From NCBI GenBank assembly GCA_035550595.1, contig DASZOV010000141.1, positions 1-64,000 of the forward strand: a stretch of DNA of 64,000 nt, in the 5' to 3' direction. The position numbers were made by a program, and so were the translations under genes. The notes under the pieces were generated by a model. The model searched no databases and had not been told where the DNA came from. It saw nothing but the letters and a program-made list of their open reading frames with translations. Source of the stretch: CALFMR01 sp035550595 (lineage in GTDB: Bacteria > Acidobacteriota > Vicinamibacteria > Vicinamibacterales > SCN-69-37). This document shows positions 8,125 to 15,453 of this stretch, piece by piece. Within the stretch, counting starts at the first letter, position 1; each line of letters begins with the position of its first letter.

Positions 8125-8973
8125 CTACTTGGCGACCCTCAGGAGGAGCGATGCAGCACCGACCGAAGAAACATGGCGCGCCGGAAAAGATGCCGCCAGT
8201 TGGTCTGCCAATTCGGTGCGCTCAGGCTCGCTTGGTGTCGTTCCTCGGACGATGGGAGGAAACTCGTCGTAAGTGCGTCCGAACAGACGGCGACCCGTTT
8301 CCGCTTTGCGCACGCCCCCCCACTGTTTGAAGAAGAAGGGCACACCGGCCTGTCGACATTGACGCTGAATCGAAACGACCCACTCCTTGCGGATGGGTCG
8401 AGCCCCGGCGCCGCTCTCGCCTCCGACAATCACCCAGTTGACACCGTCCAACAGCAACGGGCCAAGATCTTCAAGGAGTGGCTCTATCGACAGGAAGCGC
8501 ATTCGCGCATCGGTCTGCTGGAGGTCTCGCATGCGCGGCAGGCCGACGCGCCGATTCTCTACGCTGACTCCCCACCAGATGTGAGGGACCTTCGCGGCGG
8601 CCTTGAGCGTTGTGCGAAGCAGTTCACGCAGGCGCACGGAACGCTTGGTCAGCACTTGGTAGGTGTGCCAATTCGCCTGCAACATGACCGAAGCGACGGC
8701 CTCGATATACGCGTCCGGCACGCCCTCGTGAAACAGGTCGCTCATTGAGTTCACGAAGATCATCCGCGGTTGCGACCACTTGATCGGTTCGAGGAGCTTC
8801 TCCGGTACGAGCCGCAGATCAAAGCCCTGCTCGTAGGGATGATTCGGGACGCCACGAAAGCGTTCAGCAAAGACCTCGGCGTAGCAATGAGCACAACCAG
8901 GGCTGACCTTCGTGCATCCCCTAACGGGGTTCCACGTGGCGTCGGTCCACTCGATCTCCGACTTCGCGCTCAT
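8125..8973 (-). CDS. Three-Cys-motif (phage Gp37/Gp68, DUF5131) protein
   Basis: 282 residues from the ATG at 8973, where the conserved start SEIEWTDATWNPVRGC follows at once; a start at 9042 would add 23 unrelated residues. The three-Cys motif is GCTKVSPGCAHCYAE (C-x6-C-x2-C), a spacing that could carry an iron-sulfur cluster as in radical-SAM-like proteins. Conserved blocks MIFVNSMSDLFHEGVP, TYQVLTKRSVRL, WWGVSVENRR and WVIVGGESGAGARP follow. It is the first gene of a two-gene operon with tcmP. Biochemical activity is not established for this family as far as I know; modification of a nucleic acid is a plausible guess. Confidence 0.87.
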   Translation of the reverse strand: MSAKSEIEWTDATWNPVRGCTKVSPGCAHCYAEVFAERFRGVPNHPYEQGFDLRLVPEKLLEPIKWSQPRMIFVNSMSDLFHEGVPDAYIEAVASVMLQANWHTYQVLTKRSVRLRELLRTTLKAAAKVPHIWWGVSVENRRVGLPRMRDLQQTDARMRFLSIEPLLEDLGPLLLDGVNWVIVGGESGAGARPIRKEWVVSIQRQCRQAGVPFFFKQWGGVRKAETGRRLFGRTYDEFPPIVRGTTPSEPERTELADQLAASFPARHVSSVGAASLLLRVAK

Positions 8974-9038
8974 AGATTGCTCACGCAATGTAGCATCGAC
9001 CGCAAGTGTATGGCAAAGAAACGGCGAATGTCCAGCCT

Positions 9039-9740
9039 TCACGAGTGGCCGCCGGGGTGGCTGCCAGTTGCTCCGGTAGGATGCGGCGGAGCCTTGGTAC
9101 GGCGGCGAGACTCCGACAGCCGAGTTGCGGCAGGCTCAGCGAGCAGCGGCTTCAGCACGGCCTGCATCCAGGCCGGCAGCGTGATCAGACCCTGCCGAAG
9201 ATCGTGACGCAGGGCTGTTCCGTGCGTCGGATCTGCCAGCAGAGCCGACAGCTTCGCCTGAATCTGATCGCGATCGGACGGCAGCCAGTGAAGGGCCTGC
9301 ACGATGCGCATCGCGGGTCGCCCCGCCCAGTACAACTTGCTGGGGGCCGTCTGTTTGAAGTCGATGACCAGCCGGCCCACGTGGATCGAACGGCGCCGCG
9401 CATCGGTGTGCACGACGATGTGCGCGGGGACCGCCGTGGTGAGCCCGAGGTCATTGGCGGCCGTCAGGCCGTCAACCAGCATGCGCGTCTGGTCACGTCG
9501 AGACACCGCGTCCAGCACGTGCCGGTAGTCGGGCGCGCTGGTCTGCCTGGTGAGGGCGTTCGTGCGGGGCACGTCGTACAACCCCCGATCGATCCGGCGG
9601 AGCTGGCCGCTGCCGGCCAGACGCTGCAGGGCCTTGTCGACGGCGTCGCGCGAGCCAAGGTCGAGGAAGTCGACCGGCGTCCAGACCTGGGCAGGAGCGC
9701 CGTCGCCGATGCGGTCGAGGATCTGCTGCTTGAGGTCCAT
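9039..9740 (-). CDS. AbiEi/DUF6088-like type IV antitoxin without visible toxin gene
   Basis: 233 residues from the ATG at 9740. An N-terminal winged helix (VWTPVDFLDLGSRDAVDKALQRLAGSGQLRRIDRGLYDVP) is followed by an AbiEi-like second domain (HIVVHTDARRRSIHVGRLVIDFKQTAPSKLYWAGRPAMRIVQALHWL). AbiEi proteins repress their own operon and neutralise an AbiEii nucleotidyltransferase toxin. None is encoded downstream, where the three-Cys gene follows on the same strand. The last ~25 residues (SRRRTKAPPHPTGATGSHPGG) look unconserved, as if the frame was cut where the toxin once followed. Paired operators lie upstream. Confidence 0.75.
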   Translation of the reverse strand: MDLKQQILDRIGDGAPAQVWTPVDFLDLGSRDAVDKALQRLAGSGQLRRIDRGLYDVPRTNALTRQTSAPDYRHVLDAVSRRDQTRMLVDGLTAANDLGLTTAVPAHIVVHTDARRRSIHVGRLVIDFKQTAPSKLYWAGRPAMRIVQALHWLPSDRDQIQAKLSALLADPTHGTALRHDLRQGLITLPAWMQAVLKPLLAEPAATRLSESRRRTKAPPHPTGATGSHPGGHS

Positions 9741-9741
9741 G

Positions 9742-9817
9742 TCCGATATATGTATACAAATTTCGGACACATCGCAGCAAGTGGAACCCGTCCGAAAATG
9801 TCTACAAATTCCGGACA
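9742..9817 (-). promoter_or_regulatory. Double operator upstream of the AbiEi-like gene
   Basis: Two near-identical 19-mers, TGTATACAAATTTCGGACA (9751-9769) and TGTCTACAAATTCCGGACA (9799-9817), lie 48 bases apart. Each sits inside an inverted repeat of the form TCCGA...TCGGA or TCCG...CGGA. Negative autoregulation through inverted repeats is known for AbiEi. On the minus strand a CATATA hexamer lies six bases before ATG. Confidence 0.65.
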
Positions 9818-9890
9818 ATTAGTCGAGTCCGGCCGGTTTGGAGCCGCGGCCAACTGCTTGAGGAAGAGGGAGCTGGAGGCCACGAACCCT

Positions 9891-9950
9891 CACGCCGCGG
9901 TGATGAGCCAGTTGCGGATTCCGTCCCAGACACCCAGCCAAGCTCTTCCG
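9891..9950 (+). repeat. Attachment site 2 (junction of two tandem insertions)
   Basis: The right part (9933-9950) equals the tRNA end plus ten bases of element-1 left end. The left part (9891-9930, including AGCCAGTTGCGGATTCC) matches the bases before site 3 at 11991-12023. The site therefore joins the right end of element 1 to the left end of element 2. The rest of 9818-10092 shows no gene. Confidence 0.72.
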
Positions 9951-10092
9951 CAAACACGCCAGCCTCTGCTTCATCTAAACGCGAGTTCGGGACGAAACCT
10001 GACTGGCCGAATTTCAGATCCGCACTGCCTTCGCTCCGCGGCTCACCGATAGTGCCAGGCGAGGGCCCACGCACGGAGTCGCGCACGGCCGC

Positions 10093-10134
10093 TTGACACA
10101 AGCGGCGACATCCACAACCATAAGGTTGTGGATG
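10093..10134 (+). promoter_or_regulatory. Promoter and ArsR operator
   Basis: TTGACA (10093-10098) is a consensus -35. Seventeen bases on, AACCAT occupies the -10 position, then six bases lead to the GTG start. An 11-base perfect inverted repeat, CATCCACAACC-N4-GGTTGTGGATG (10109-10134), covers the -10 and start codon; its core AACCATAAGGTT resembles the second ArsR operator at 12161-12178. Confidence 0.7.
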
Positions 10135-10472
10135 CGTTGAGTGTCACGTTGGCGGCGCTGTCCGATCCGACCCGCAGAGCAATTCTGGGTCGATTGAAGA
10201 TGGGGCCGGCCTCGGTGACCGAATTGAGCGAGCCTTTCGGCGTCTCACAGCAAGCCATCTCGAAGCATCTCGCCTATCTCGAGCGCGCGAACCTCGTTCG
10301 GACCCGACGTGAGGGCCGACAGCAGGTCCGCGAGCTGAACCCCGGTCCGATCCGCGAGGTGGCGGATTGGACCGAGGAGTACCGCAGGTACTGGGAAGGT
10401 GCGTTCAGTCGCTTGCGCGACCTCGTGGACCGCCAGGCCGTAGGCCGGCAACACAGAAAGAGAAGGTCATGA
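10128..10472 (+). CDS. ArsR-family repressor of the SRPBCC-linked type (copy 1)
   Basis: 114 residues with a compact winged helix: LAALSDPTRRAILGRLKMGPASVTELSEPFGVSQQAISKHLAYLERANLVRTRREGRQQ. There is no metal-binding CxC, so it is not an arsenic sensor; ArsR proteins of this type usually control a neighbouring SRPBCC gene. The GTG at 10128 lies within an operator palindrome and appears leaderless. Its stop overlaps the next gene's start (ATGA), starting a three-gene operon inside insertion 2. The C-terminal half ends DLVDRQAVGRQHRKRRS. Confidence 0.9.
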   Translation: MDALSVTLAALSDPTRRAILGRLKMGPASVTELSEPFGVSQQAISKHLAYLERANLVRTRREGRQQVRELNPGPIREVADWTEEYRRYWEGAFSRLRDLVDRQAVGRQHRKRRS

Positions 10473-10972
10473 CGGAAGCCCGCAAGAAGCTCGACGATGC
10501 GCTCGTCCGCATCGAGCAGACGTTCGAGGCGCCTCGCGAGCAGATCTTCGACGCCTGGGTGCGGAAGGATCTGCTGGAGGAATGGTTCGCCCCCGACGGT
10601 TGCACGCTCCACATCGTGCGGCTCGACGTTCGCGACGGCGGCGGGTACCACTGGTGCGTCAAGAACCCTTCCTTCGGCGAGTGCTGGACCATCGGCTCGT
10701 ACCTGGAGGTACGTCGCCCGGAACGGCTGGTATTCACCGCGACCATCGCGGACGCAAACGGCATTCCACGAACACCGGAGAGTCAGGGACATGATCCGGC
10801 TTGGCCGTCGGAGACGACGATCCGCGTCACGTTCGCAGAACGCGCTGGCCGAACCATCGTGACGCTCGAGCAGGACGTGAACGAGCGGCTGGCGAAGCGA
10901 ACCGGCGCGCACCCGAGCTGGTTGCAGATGCTGGATCGGCTGAGACGACAACTGGCGGGTGCGGCGCCATGA
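10469..10972 (+). CDS. SRPBCC (AHSA1-like) domain protein, copy 1
   Basis: 167 residues from the ATG at 10469, preceded by AGAAGG and overlapping the ArsR stop. RIEQTFEAPREQIFDAWVRKDLLEEWFAPDGC and YHWCVKNPSFGECWTIGSYLEVRRPERLVFT are typical of the AHSA1/START-like cavity fold that binds small hydrophobic ligands. With ArsR and a secreted hydrolase it forms a coupled operon (both junctions are ATGA). A ligand is not predictable. A paralogous ArsR-SRPBCC pair lies just beyond the insertion at 12.2-13.0 kb. Confidence 0.87.
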   Translation: MTEARKKLDDALVRIEQTFEAPREQIFDAWVRKDLLEEWFAPDGCTLHIVRLDVRDGGGYHWCVKNPSFGECWTIGSYLEVRRPERLVFTATIADANGIPRTPESQGHDPAWPSETTIRVTFAERAGRTIVTLEQDVNERLAKRTGAHPSWLQMLDRLRRQLAGAAP

Positions 10973-11877
10973 CGACACTCCCACGCCTTCTCCTCGCCGC
11001 CTTCGTTCTGTCTGGGAGTTCCGTCATGCCAACGACATCGAACCCGACGGCGCATTCAGCGACGCCACGGACCGACGACGCGACGCGAATCGAGGCAAGC
11101 CGGGCGTTGGTGAACGGCATCGACATCTATTACGAAGTCCATGGCCGGCGCGACGGCGTCCCGCTCGTGCTGCTCCACGGCGGCGGCTCGACGATCGACT
11201 CGAACTTCGGCCGGCTGATTCCATTTGTCGCATGCAGCCGTCGAGTGATCGCACTCGAAGAGCAAGGCCACGGACGCACTTCAGATCGCAATCAGCCGTT
11301 CACGTTCGAACAGTCCGCCGACGACCTCGCCGGGCTGCTTCGGCACCTCGAGGTTTCGCAAGCCGATATCTTCGGCTTCAGCAACGGTGCGACGGTGGCA
11401 CTTCAGGTCGCCATTCGGCATCCGGAAATCGTGCGCAAGCTGGTGTTCGCGTCCTCGTTCACCAAACGCGACGGTGCGCAGCCGCAACTCTGGGAGCTCA
11501 TCGAGCAGGCGGACATCGCCAACATGCCGCAAGCCTTGAAGGACGCGTTCTTGGCGGTCAATCCCGATCCGCAGAGATTGAAAACCATGCACGACAAGGA
11601 TGCTGCGCGCATGACGCGTTTCACCGACGTGCCTGACCCAACTGTTCACGCGGTCCTGGCACCGACGCTCATCATCACGGGCGATCGAGATGTCGCTCGC
11701 CTCGAACACGCGCTGGAGTTGTCGCGGGTGTTCCCTGATGCGCGCCTGCTTGTCTTACCCAGCGGGCATGGTGACTACCTGGCCGAGGCGTCGAGTGCGC
11801 CGGCAGATACGGACTATGCGGAGATCACGGCCCGACTCATCGAGCGATTCCTTTCAGAACCGCAGCCGCTCCGCTGA
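10969..11877 (+). CDS. Exported alpha/beta-hydrolase
   Basis: 302 residues from the ATG overlapping the SRPBCC stop. Residues 1-21 (MTTLPRLLLAAFVLSGSSVMP) look like a signal sequence. The fold follows: VLLHGGGST forms the oxyanion hole, GFSNGATVA carries the nucleophile Ser, ITGDRDVARLEHA the acid and SGHGDYL the catalytic His. It is an esterase- or lipase-like enzyme acting outside the cytoplasm. Being third in an ArsR operon, it may be induced by the ligand sensed by ArsR or SRPBCC (inference). Confidence 0.85.
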   Translation: MTTLPRLLLAAFVLSGSSVMPTTSNPTAHSATPRTDDATRIEASRALVNGIDIYYEVHGRRDGVPLVLLHGGGSTIDSNFGRLIPFVACSRRVIALEEQGHGRTSDRNQPFTFEQSADDLAGLLRHLEVSQADIFGFSNGATVALQVAIRHPEIVRKLVFASSFTKRDGAQPQLWELIEQADIANMPQALKDAFLAVNPDPQRLKTMHDKDAARMTRFTDVPDPTVHAVLAPTLIITGDRDVARLEHALELSRVFPDARLLVLPSGHGDYLAEASSAPADTDYAEITARLIERFLSEPQPLR

Positions 11878-11990
11878 CACGGCCAGTTTTCGCAACGAAA
11901 CGGCGCTGCGACCAAAGCGACGACTCGCCGTCCGTCCAAGATGCGTGGCCAGCCACTCGCTTCGAGGACTGGAGTTCGACGTCTTCAGGC

Positions 11991-12041
11991 TTACGCCGCC
12001 GTGACCAGCCAGTTGCGGATTCCATCCCTGCCTCCCAGCCA
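11991..12041 (+). repeat. Attachment site 3 (right end of insertion 2)
   Basis: Contains an exact 18-base copy of the tRNA-Gln 3' end (12024-12041) preceded by the same element-end sequence seen at site 2 (CGCCG.CGTGA..AGCCAGTTGCGGATTCC with few differences). The following bases (GCCCATCCGCAAGG) partly resemble the left ends of elements 1 and 2, so a third, eroded element may begin here. The rest of 11878-12133 holds no gene I can support. Confidence 0.72.
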
Positions 12042-12133
12042 GCCCATCCGCAAGGCCCCGAAGGGGTACCGACCGCATCTGCTTTGGTGGAAGTGAAGGA
12101 TCGCCGGAGGATTGCCGGCAGGCGCGTCGCGGC

Positions 12134-12178
12134 TCGACTCGCCGCTGGCCCACGTGTATACTGAACCATATGGTTCAG
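12134..12178 (+). promoter_or_regulatory. Promoter with ArsR palindrome (leaderless start)
   Basis: TCGACT (12134-12139), 17-base spacer, TATACT (12157-12162), then seven bases to ATG. The 18-base perfect palindrome CTGAACCATATGGTTCAG (12161-12178) overlaps the -10 end and contains the ATG, giving repression of transcription initiation and an evident leaderless geometry. Confidence 0.78.
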
Positions 12179-12535
12179 CATTCGAACGCCTCTCTCGATG
12201 CCTCGTTCGCCGCACTCTCCGACACCACTCGACGCGGCGTGCTCGAGCAGCTCGGCCGTGCAGACGCATCGATCACGGATCTTGCCGGGAAGTTTCACAT
12301 GACGCTCACGGGAATGAAGAAGCACGTGGGCGTCCTGGAACAGGCGGGGCTCGTCACCACGGAGAAGGTCGGGCGCGTGCGGACCTGCACGCTCGGCGTG
12401 CGTCGACTGGAGGAAGCGGCAGCGTGGATCGAGAGGTACCACCATCTCTGGAGCGCACGCTTCGAGGCGTTGGACACGGTTATCGAGGCACTGAAACGAA
12501 AGGAACACGTCAATGGCCGAAAAAAGAGGAAGTGA
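12170..12535 (+). CDS. ArsR-family repressor of the SRPBCC-linked type (copy 2)
   Basis: 121 residues, winged helix FAALSDTTRRGVLEQLGRADASITDLAGKFHMTLTGMKKHVGVLEQAGLVTTEKVGRVRTC. It resembles the ArsR at 10.1 kb in order and linkage but is clearly diverged. The start ATG lies in a perfect palindromic operator. The gene overlaps the following SRPBCC gene by 23 bases, so the two are one operon. It should repress itself and its SRPBCC partner; the effector is unknown. Confidence 0.9.
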   Translation: MVQHSNASLDASFAALSDTTRRGVLEQLGRADASITDLAGKFHMTLTGMKKHVGVLEQAGLVTTEKVGRVRTCTLGVRRLEEAAAWIERYHHLWSARFEALDTVIEALKRKEHVNGRKKRK

Positions 12536-13022
12536 GCCCGCTCCCACGAAGAACCGCACGACCGTGGAACGGGCGTCCGAGCGTGAGCTCGTCGTGACGC
12601 GAACCTTCAATGCGCCGGCGCGTCTCGTGTTCGAGGCATGGACCCGGCCCGAGCTGCTCAGACAGTGGTGGGTGCCGAAGTCGATGGGCATGTCCCTGCT
12701 CTCGCTCGATGCGGACGTTCGCACCGGCGGCAGATATCGTCTGGTGTTCGGTCACGATGGCTCGACCATGGAGTTCTTCGGGACGTACATCGAAGTGACC
12801 CCGCACTCGCGCCTCGTCTGGACCAATGAAGAAAGTGGTGACAACGGGTCCGTCACCACGGTGACCTTCGAGGAAAGAGATGGCAAGACGCTGCTGGTCA
12901 TGCGCGACCTGTATCCCTCGAAGGAAGCGCTCGACGCTGCCGGTACCGGCGCGGCGGATGCGACCGTCGAAACATTCGCGCAACTGGACGCGCTCCTCCT
13001 CACCCTGGGCGCGAGATCGTGA
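12513..13022 (+). CDS. SRPBCC (AHSA1-like) domain protein, copy 2
   Basis: 169 residues from ATG with AAAGGA upstream. ELVVTRTFNAPARLVFEAWTRPELLRQWWVPKSMG is a canonical opening of AHSA1-like proteins, followed by DVRTGGRYRLVFGHDGSTMEFFGTYIEVTPHSRLVWTNEE. Single-domain cytoplasmic ligand-binding fold. It overlaps its ArsR regulator. Copy 1 within insertion 2 has the same partner order, suggesting either ancestral duplication or independent gain of two such modules. Confidence 0.9.
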   Translation: MAEKRGSEPAPTKNRTTVERASERELVVTRTFNAPARLVFEAWTRPELLRQWWVPKSMGMSLLSLDADVRTGGRYRLVFGHDGSTMEFFGTYIEVTPHSRLVWTNEESGDNGSVTTVTFEERDGKTLLVMRDLYPSKEALDAAGTGAADATVETFAQLDALLLTLGARS

Positions 13023-13063
13023 ACGCGTCGATCTCAGGATCGCGCCTGCTCTTATGACGCGGA

Positions 13064-13137
13064 CGAGAACCCTCCGTGGTTCTCGACGACACAACGGTCC
13101 CACACTGCCGCGGACCACATGGTTCGCCGGCAGTGTG
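13064..13137 (+). terminator. Two hairpins after the ArsR-SRPBCC operon
   Basis: CGAGAACC-N6-GGTTCTCG (13064-13085) is followed by a long stem CACACTGCCG...CGGCAGTGTG (13101-13137), whose interior can pair further around an ACAT loop. Neither has a T-run, so a Rho-independent role is uncertain. CACACTGCCGCGG also begins a weaker hairpin near 21827, so the second may be a dispersed palindromic element. The remaining 13023-13215 has no gene. Confidence 0.45.
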
Positions 13138-13215
13138 CCCGTTGATGGTGACTCTGCACGCCCCCCTGTCACCGCTGAATCTCGCTGCCTCGTCGGCAGA
13201 GGTGCACGCGACACG

Positions 13216-13244
13216 TTGACGTAATAGTCGTATACGTCTATCAT
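13216..13244 (+). promoter_or_regulatory. PadR promoter with embedded operator
   Basis: TTGACG (13216-13221), 17-base spacer, TATCAT (13239-13244), then six bases to the GTG start, a leaderless arrangement. The near-perfect palindrome ATAGTCGTATACGTCTAT (13224-13241) fills the spacer, an ideal place for an autorepressor. Confidence 0.78.
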
Positions 13245-13250
13245 TTCGAC

Positions 13251-13820
13251 GTGCCTCGCGACGCGCTCGACAATCCGCTCGTGCTTCCGCTCCTTGGCTT
13301 GCTCATCGAGCAGCCGGCGCATCCGTACGACCTGACGCGACGCCTCGGCGATCGCTATCGCCACCTCATCGTCCGCCGCTCCAGCGTAACGACGCTCGCG
13401 AGGAGCCTGGCGGCGGCGGGACTCGTCAGACCGCAGCGCCGCCGGCGCGTCGCCGGCCGTCGGGCACGGACGGCGTACGAACTGACCGACGCCGGCTACG
13501 CCCTGGTGCGCACGCGTGTCGCGGACGACCTCGTGTCCGCCCGGGCCGGGTCGAAGACCTTCATCCTGGCCATCTCCTACGTCGGAGTACTACCGGTTCG
13601 TGACGCCATTGATGTGCTGCGACGCCGGCTCATCGGGCTCCGTGCCGAGCTGTCGGCGGCATCCGTCAGCCACTCATTGCCCGAATACCAGATGCTCGAA
13701 GTGGCCTATTGGCGCCAGCTCCTGCGGGGCGAAATCGGATGGGTCCAGGCGCTGGTCGATCGCCTGGCCGCCGGCGCGATCGATTGGCCGTCGCGCGAGA
13801 CACCGAGGGGAGTCAAGTGA
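13251..13820 (+). CDS. PadR-family transcriptional regulator
   Basis: 189 residues from GTG. The N-terminal winged helix is LVLPLLGLLIEQPAHPYDLTRRLGDRYRHLIVRRSSVTTLARSLAAAGLVRPQRRRR, with the PadR-type HPYDL motif. The C-terminal half (about 100-185) is helical and fits a PadR-s2 dimerisation/effector domain. The palindrome between its -35 and -10 suggests autoregulation. Its stop overlaps the next gene's start (TGATG), so it likely controls the glycosidase-like gene. Confidence 0.8.
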   Translation: MPRDALDNPLVLPLLGLLIEQPAHPYDLTRRLGDRYRHLIVRRSSVTTLARSLAAAGLVRPQRRRRVAGRRARTAYELTDAGYALVRTRVADDLVSARAGSKTFILAISYVGVLPVRDAIDVLRRRLIGLRAELSAASVSHSLPEYQMLEVAYWRQLLRGEIGWVQALVDRLAAGAIDWPSRETPRGVK

Positions 13821-14785
13821 TGGCCATCAGATTCGGCCTGTATCCGGGAAGTGCATGTGGAGACGACGCGGGACATCTCGTCGCCGGGCCTCGAGACGAC
13901 GTCGCCGAGATCCATCGGGCGCTCGACGCCCTGGAGGATCATGCGAGGACGCCGTTGCTGGTGCGCGCCTACACGACGTTCAGCGACGAGCGAGGCGCCG
14001 ATGCGACCGACATCCTGACGCCGTCCGACGCCCTGCACGTCGTCGTTGGTGGTCGCGCACTGGACCTCGTCGCGCAATATCAGTCACGCGCGGCCGACGT
14101 CGACGGCTACGCGCGCTTCGTGCGGCATCTCGTGCGTCGATATGGCGCGATCACGGCGACGCTGCAGATTACGGAAGAACCGAACGTTCGGGGCAACGCC
14201 GTGCTCGACGGCGACTATCCCGACGTCCTCGGCGCGATCGTGGCCGGCATCGCTGCCGCGACCGACGAGGCGCGCGCTCGCGGTTTCGGCCACATCCAGG
14301 TCGGCGTCAACACGACGCCGCTCTTCGGGCCGTCGCGGACGTTCTACGAAGAGCTCGCCGCGCTGGGCGGCGGCCGGCTCGTCGAAAGCGTGGCCTACGT
14401 CGGACTGGACATGTTTCCAGACGTGTTCCGTCCCGTGCCCGGCGGTGACGTTCGGGCCGCGACGCGCGGGCTGCTGACCTACCATCGACACGAAGTTCTG
14501 GCGGCCGCGGGACTTGGCCACCTGCCTATCCGGATCACCGAACACGGCTGGCCAACGGGAGCGGATCGCTCGCTCGCGCGACAGGCCGATGTCCTGCGCG
14601 ACGTCATCGAGACGGTCGCGTCGGTACACGAGGAACTGAACGTCGCGGCCTACGAGTTGTTTTCACTCCGGGACGCCGAGAGCAGCGGCCGCGGGCTCTA
14701 CCACCACTTCGGCATCATGACCGACGCGTACCGTCCGAAACCGGCGTTCGAGGTATTCCGGCGGCTGATCGCAAAGTATTCCTGA
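13820..14785 (+). CDS. Clan GH-A glycosidase-like protein
   Basis: 321 residues from the ATG that overlaps the PadR stop, with GAGGGG upstream. No signal peptide is visible. Features of a TIM-barrel glycosidase: LQITEEPNVRG around 117-127, where the acid/base Glu of clan GH-A sits in an NEP-like motif, and LPIRITEHGWPTGADR around 236-251, resembling the nucleophile-strand motif TExGWP. It most likely hydrolyses or senses a glycoside in the cytoplasm. I cannot place it in a numbered GH family from sequence alone. PadR and this gene form a two-gene operon. Confidence 0.6.
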   Translation: MAIRFGLYPGSACGDDAGHLVAGPRDDVAEIHRALDALEDHARTPLLVRAYTTFSDERGADATDILTPSDALHVVVGGRALDLVAQYQSRAADVDGYARFVRHLVRRYGAITATLQITEEPNVRGNAVLDGDYPDVLGAIVAGIAAATDEARARGFGHIQVGVNTTPLFGPSRTFYEELAALGGGRLVESVAYVGLDMFPDVFRPVPGGDVRAATRGLLTYHRHEVLAAAGLGHLPIRITEHGWPTGADRSLARQADVLRDVIETVASVHEELNVAAYELFSLRDAESSGRGLYHHFGIMTDAYRPKPAFEVFRRLIAKYS

Positions 14786-14994
14786 GACGTATGGGCCCAC
14801 GTTTGCGGCTTCGCGCCGCGGCGCATCGCAGGCGGCCTGAGTGATACGACGACGCATCCGCCTGTTATGTACCGCCGGGATACCTGTCACCTGAATCCAC
14901 CCGCCGACCCGCCCGACCGATGATTTACCGCCGCGAGGCGAGTCCAACTATCATCGTGGCTCGCCGCGGGCGGGCCGACACCGGAGGATGACTC

Positions 14995-15375
14995 ATGAAC
15001 ATCGTGCTATGGATCCTGCAGGTCCTGCTCGCCGCCGCGTTCCTCGCGCACGGATTACTGCTTCTCACCCCGCCGCCCGAGATTGCCGTCCAGATGAACG
15101 CGTTCCTGCCGCGATGGTTCCAGATGTTTCTGGGCGTGGCCGAAGTGCTGGCGGCCATCGGGCTCATCTTGCCGGGGCTCACGCGCGTCATGCCCTTCCT
15201 CGTGGCCTGGGCGGCGGTCGGCATCATGATCGTCATGATCTCGGCGACGATCCTCCACACGACCCGGGGCGAGTTCAGCTCGGCCGCGACGACGCTCGTC
15301 TTGCTCGTCATGGCGACGTTCGTCGCTTACCAGCGCGGACGCGTGCGGCCGATTCCACCGCGCCGGCGATCCTGA
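14995..15375 (+). CDS. DoxX-like small membrane protein
   Basis: 126 residues with four hydrophobic segments: ILQVLLAAAFLAHGLLLL, FQMFLGVAEVLAAIGLILPG, VMPFLVAWAAVGIMIVMISATI and AATTLVLLVMATFVAY. FLGVAEVLAAIGLILPGL is the characteristic second-helix motif of DoxX/DoxD-like proteins. GGAGGATGACTC before ATG gives a good ribosome-binding site. DoxX relatives are linked to redox or thiol stress in some bacteria; no specific role can be assigned. The 209 bases upstream contain no gene. Confidence 0.85.
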   Translation: MNIVLWILQVLLAAAFLAHGLLLLTPPPEIAVQMNAFLPRWFQMFLGVAEVLAAIGLILPGLTRVMPFLVAWAAVGIMIVMISATILHTTRGEFSSAATTLVLLVMATFVAYQRGRVRPIPPRRRS

Positions 15376-15453
15376 CAGTCGCGGCTGATTGCACTAGCGC
15401 AACGTCAGGACCACGCGCGCTGGACAGAATGGAGGCCGAAGAAGGGGCCTCTC

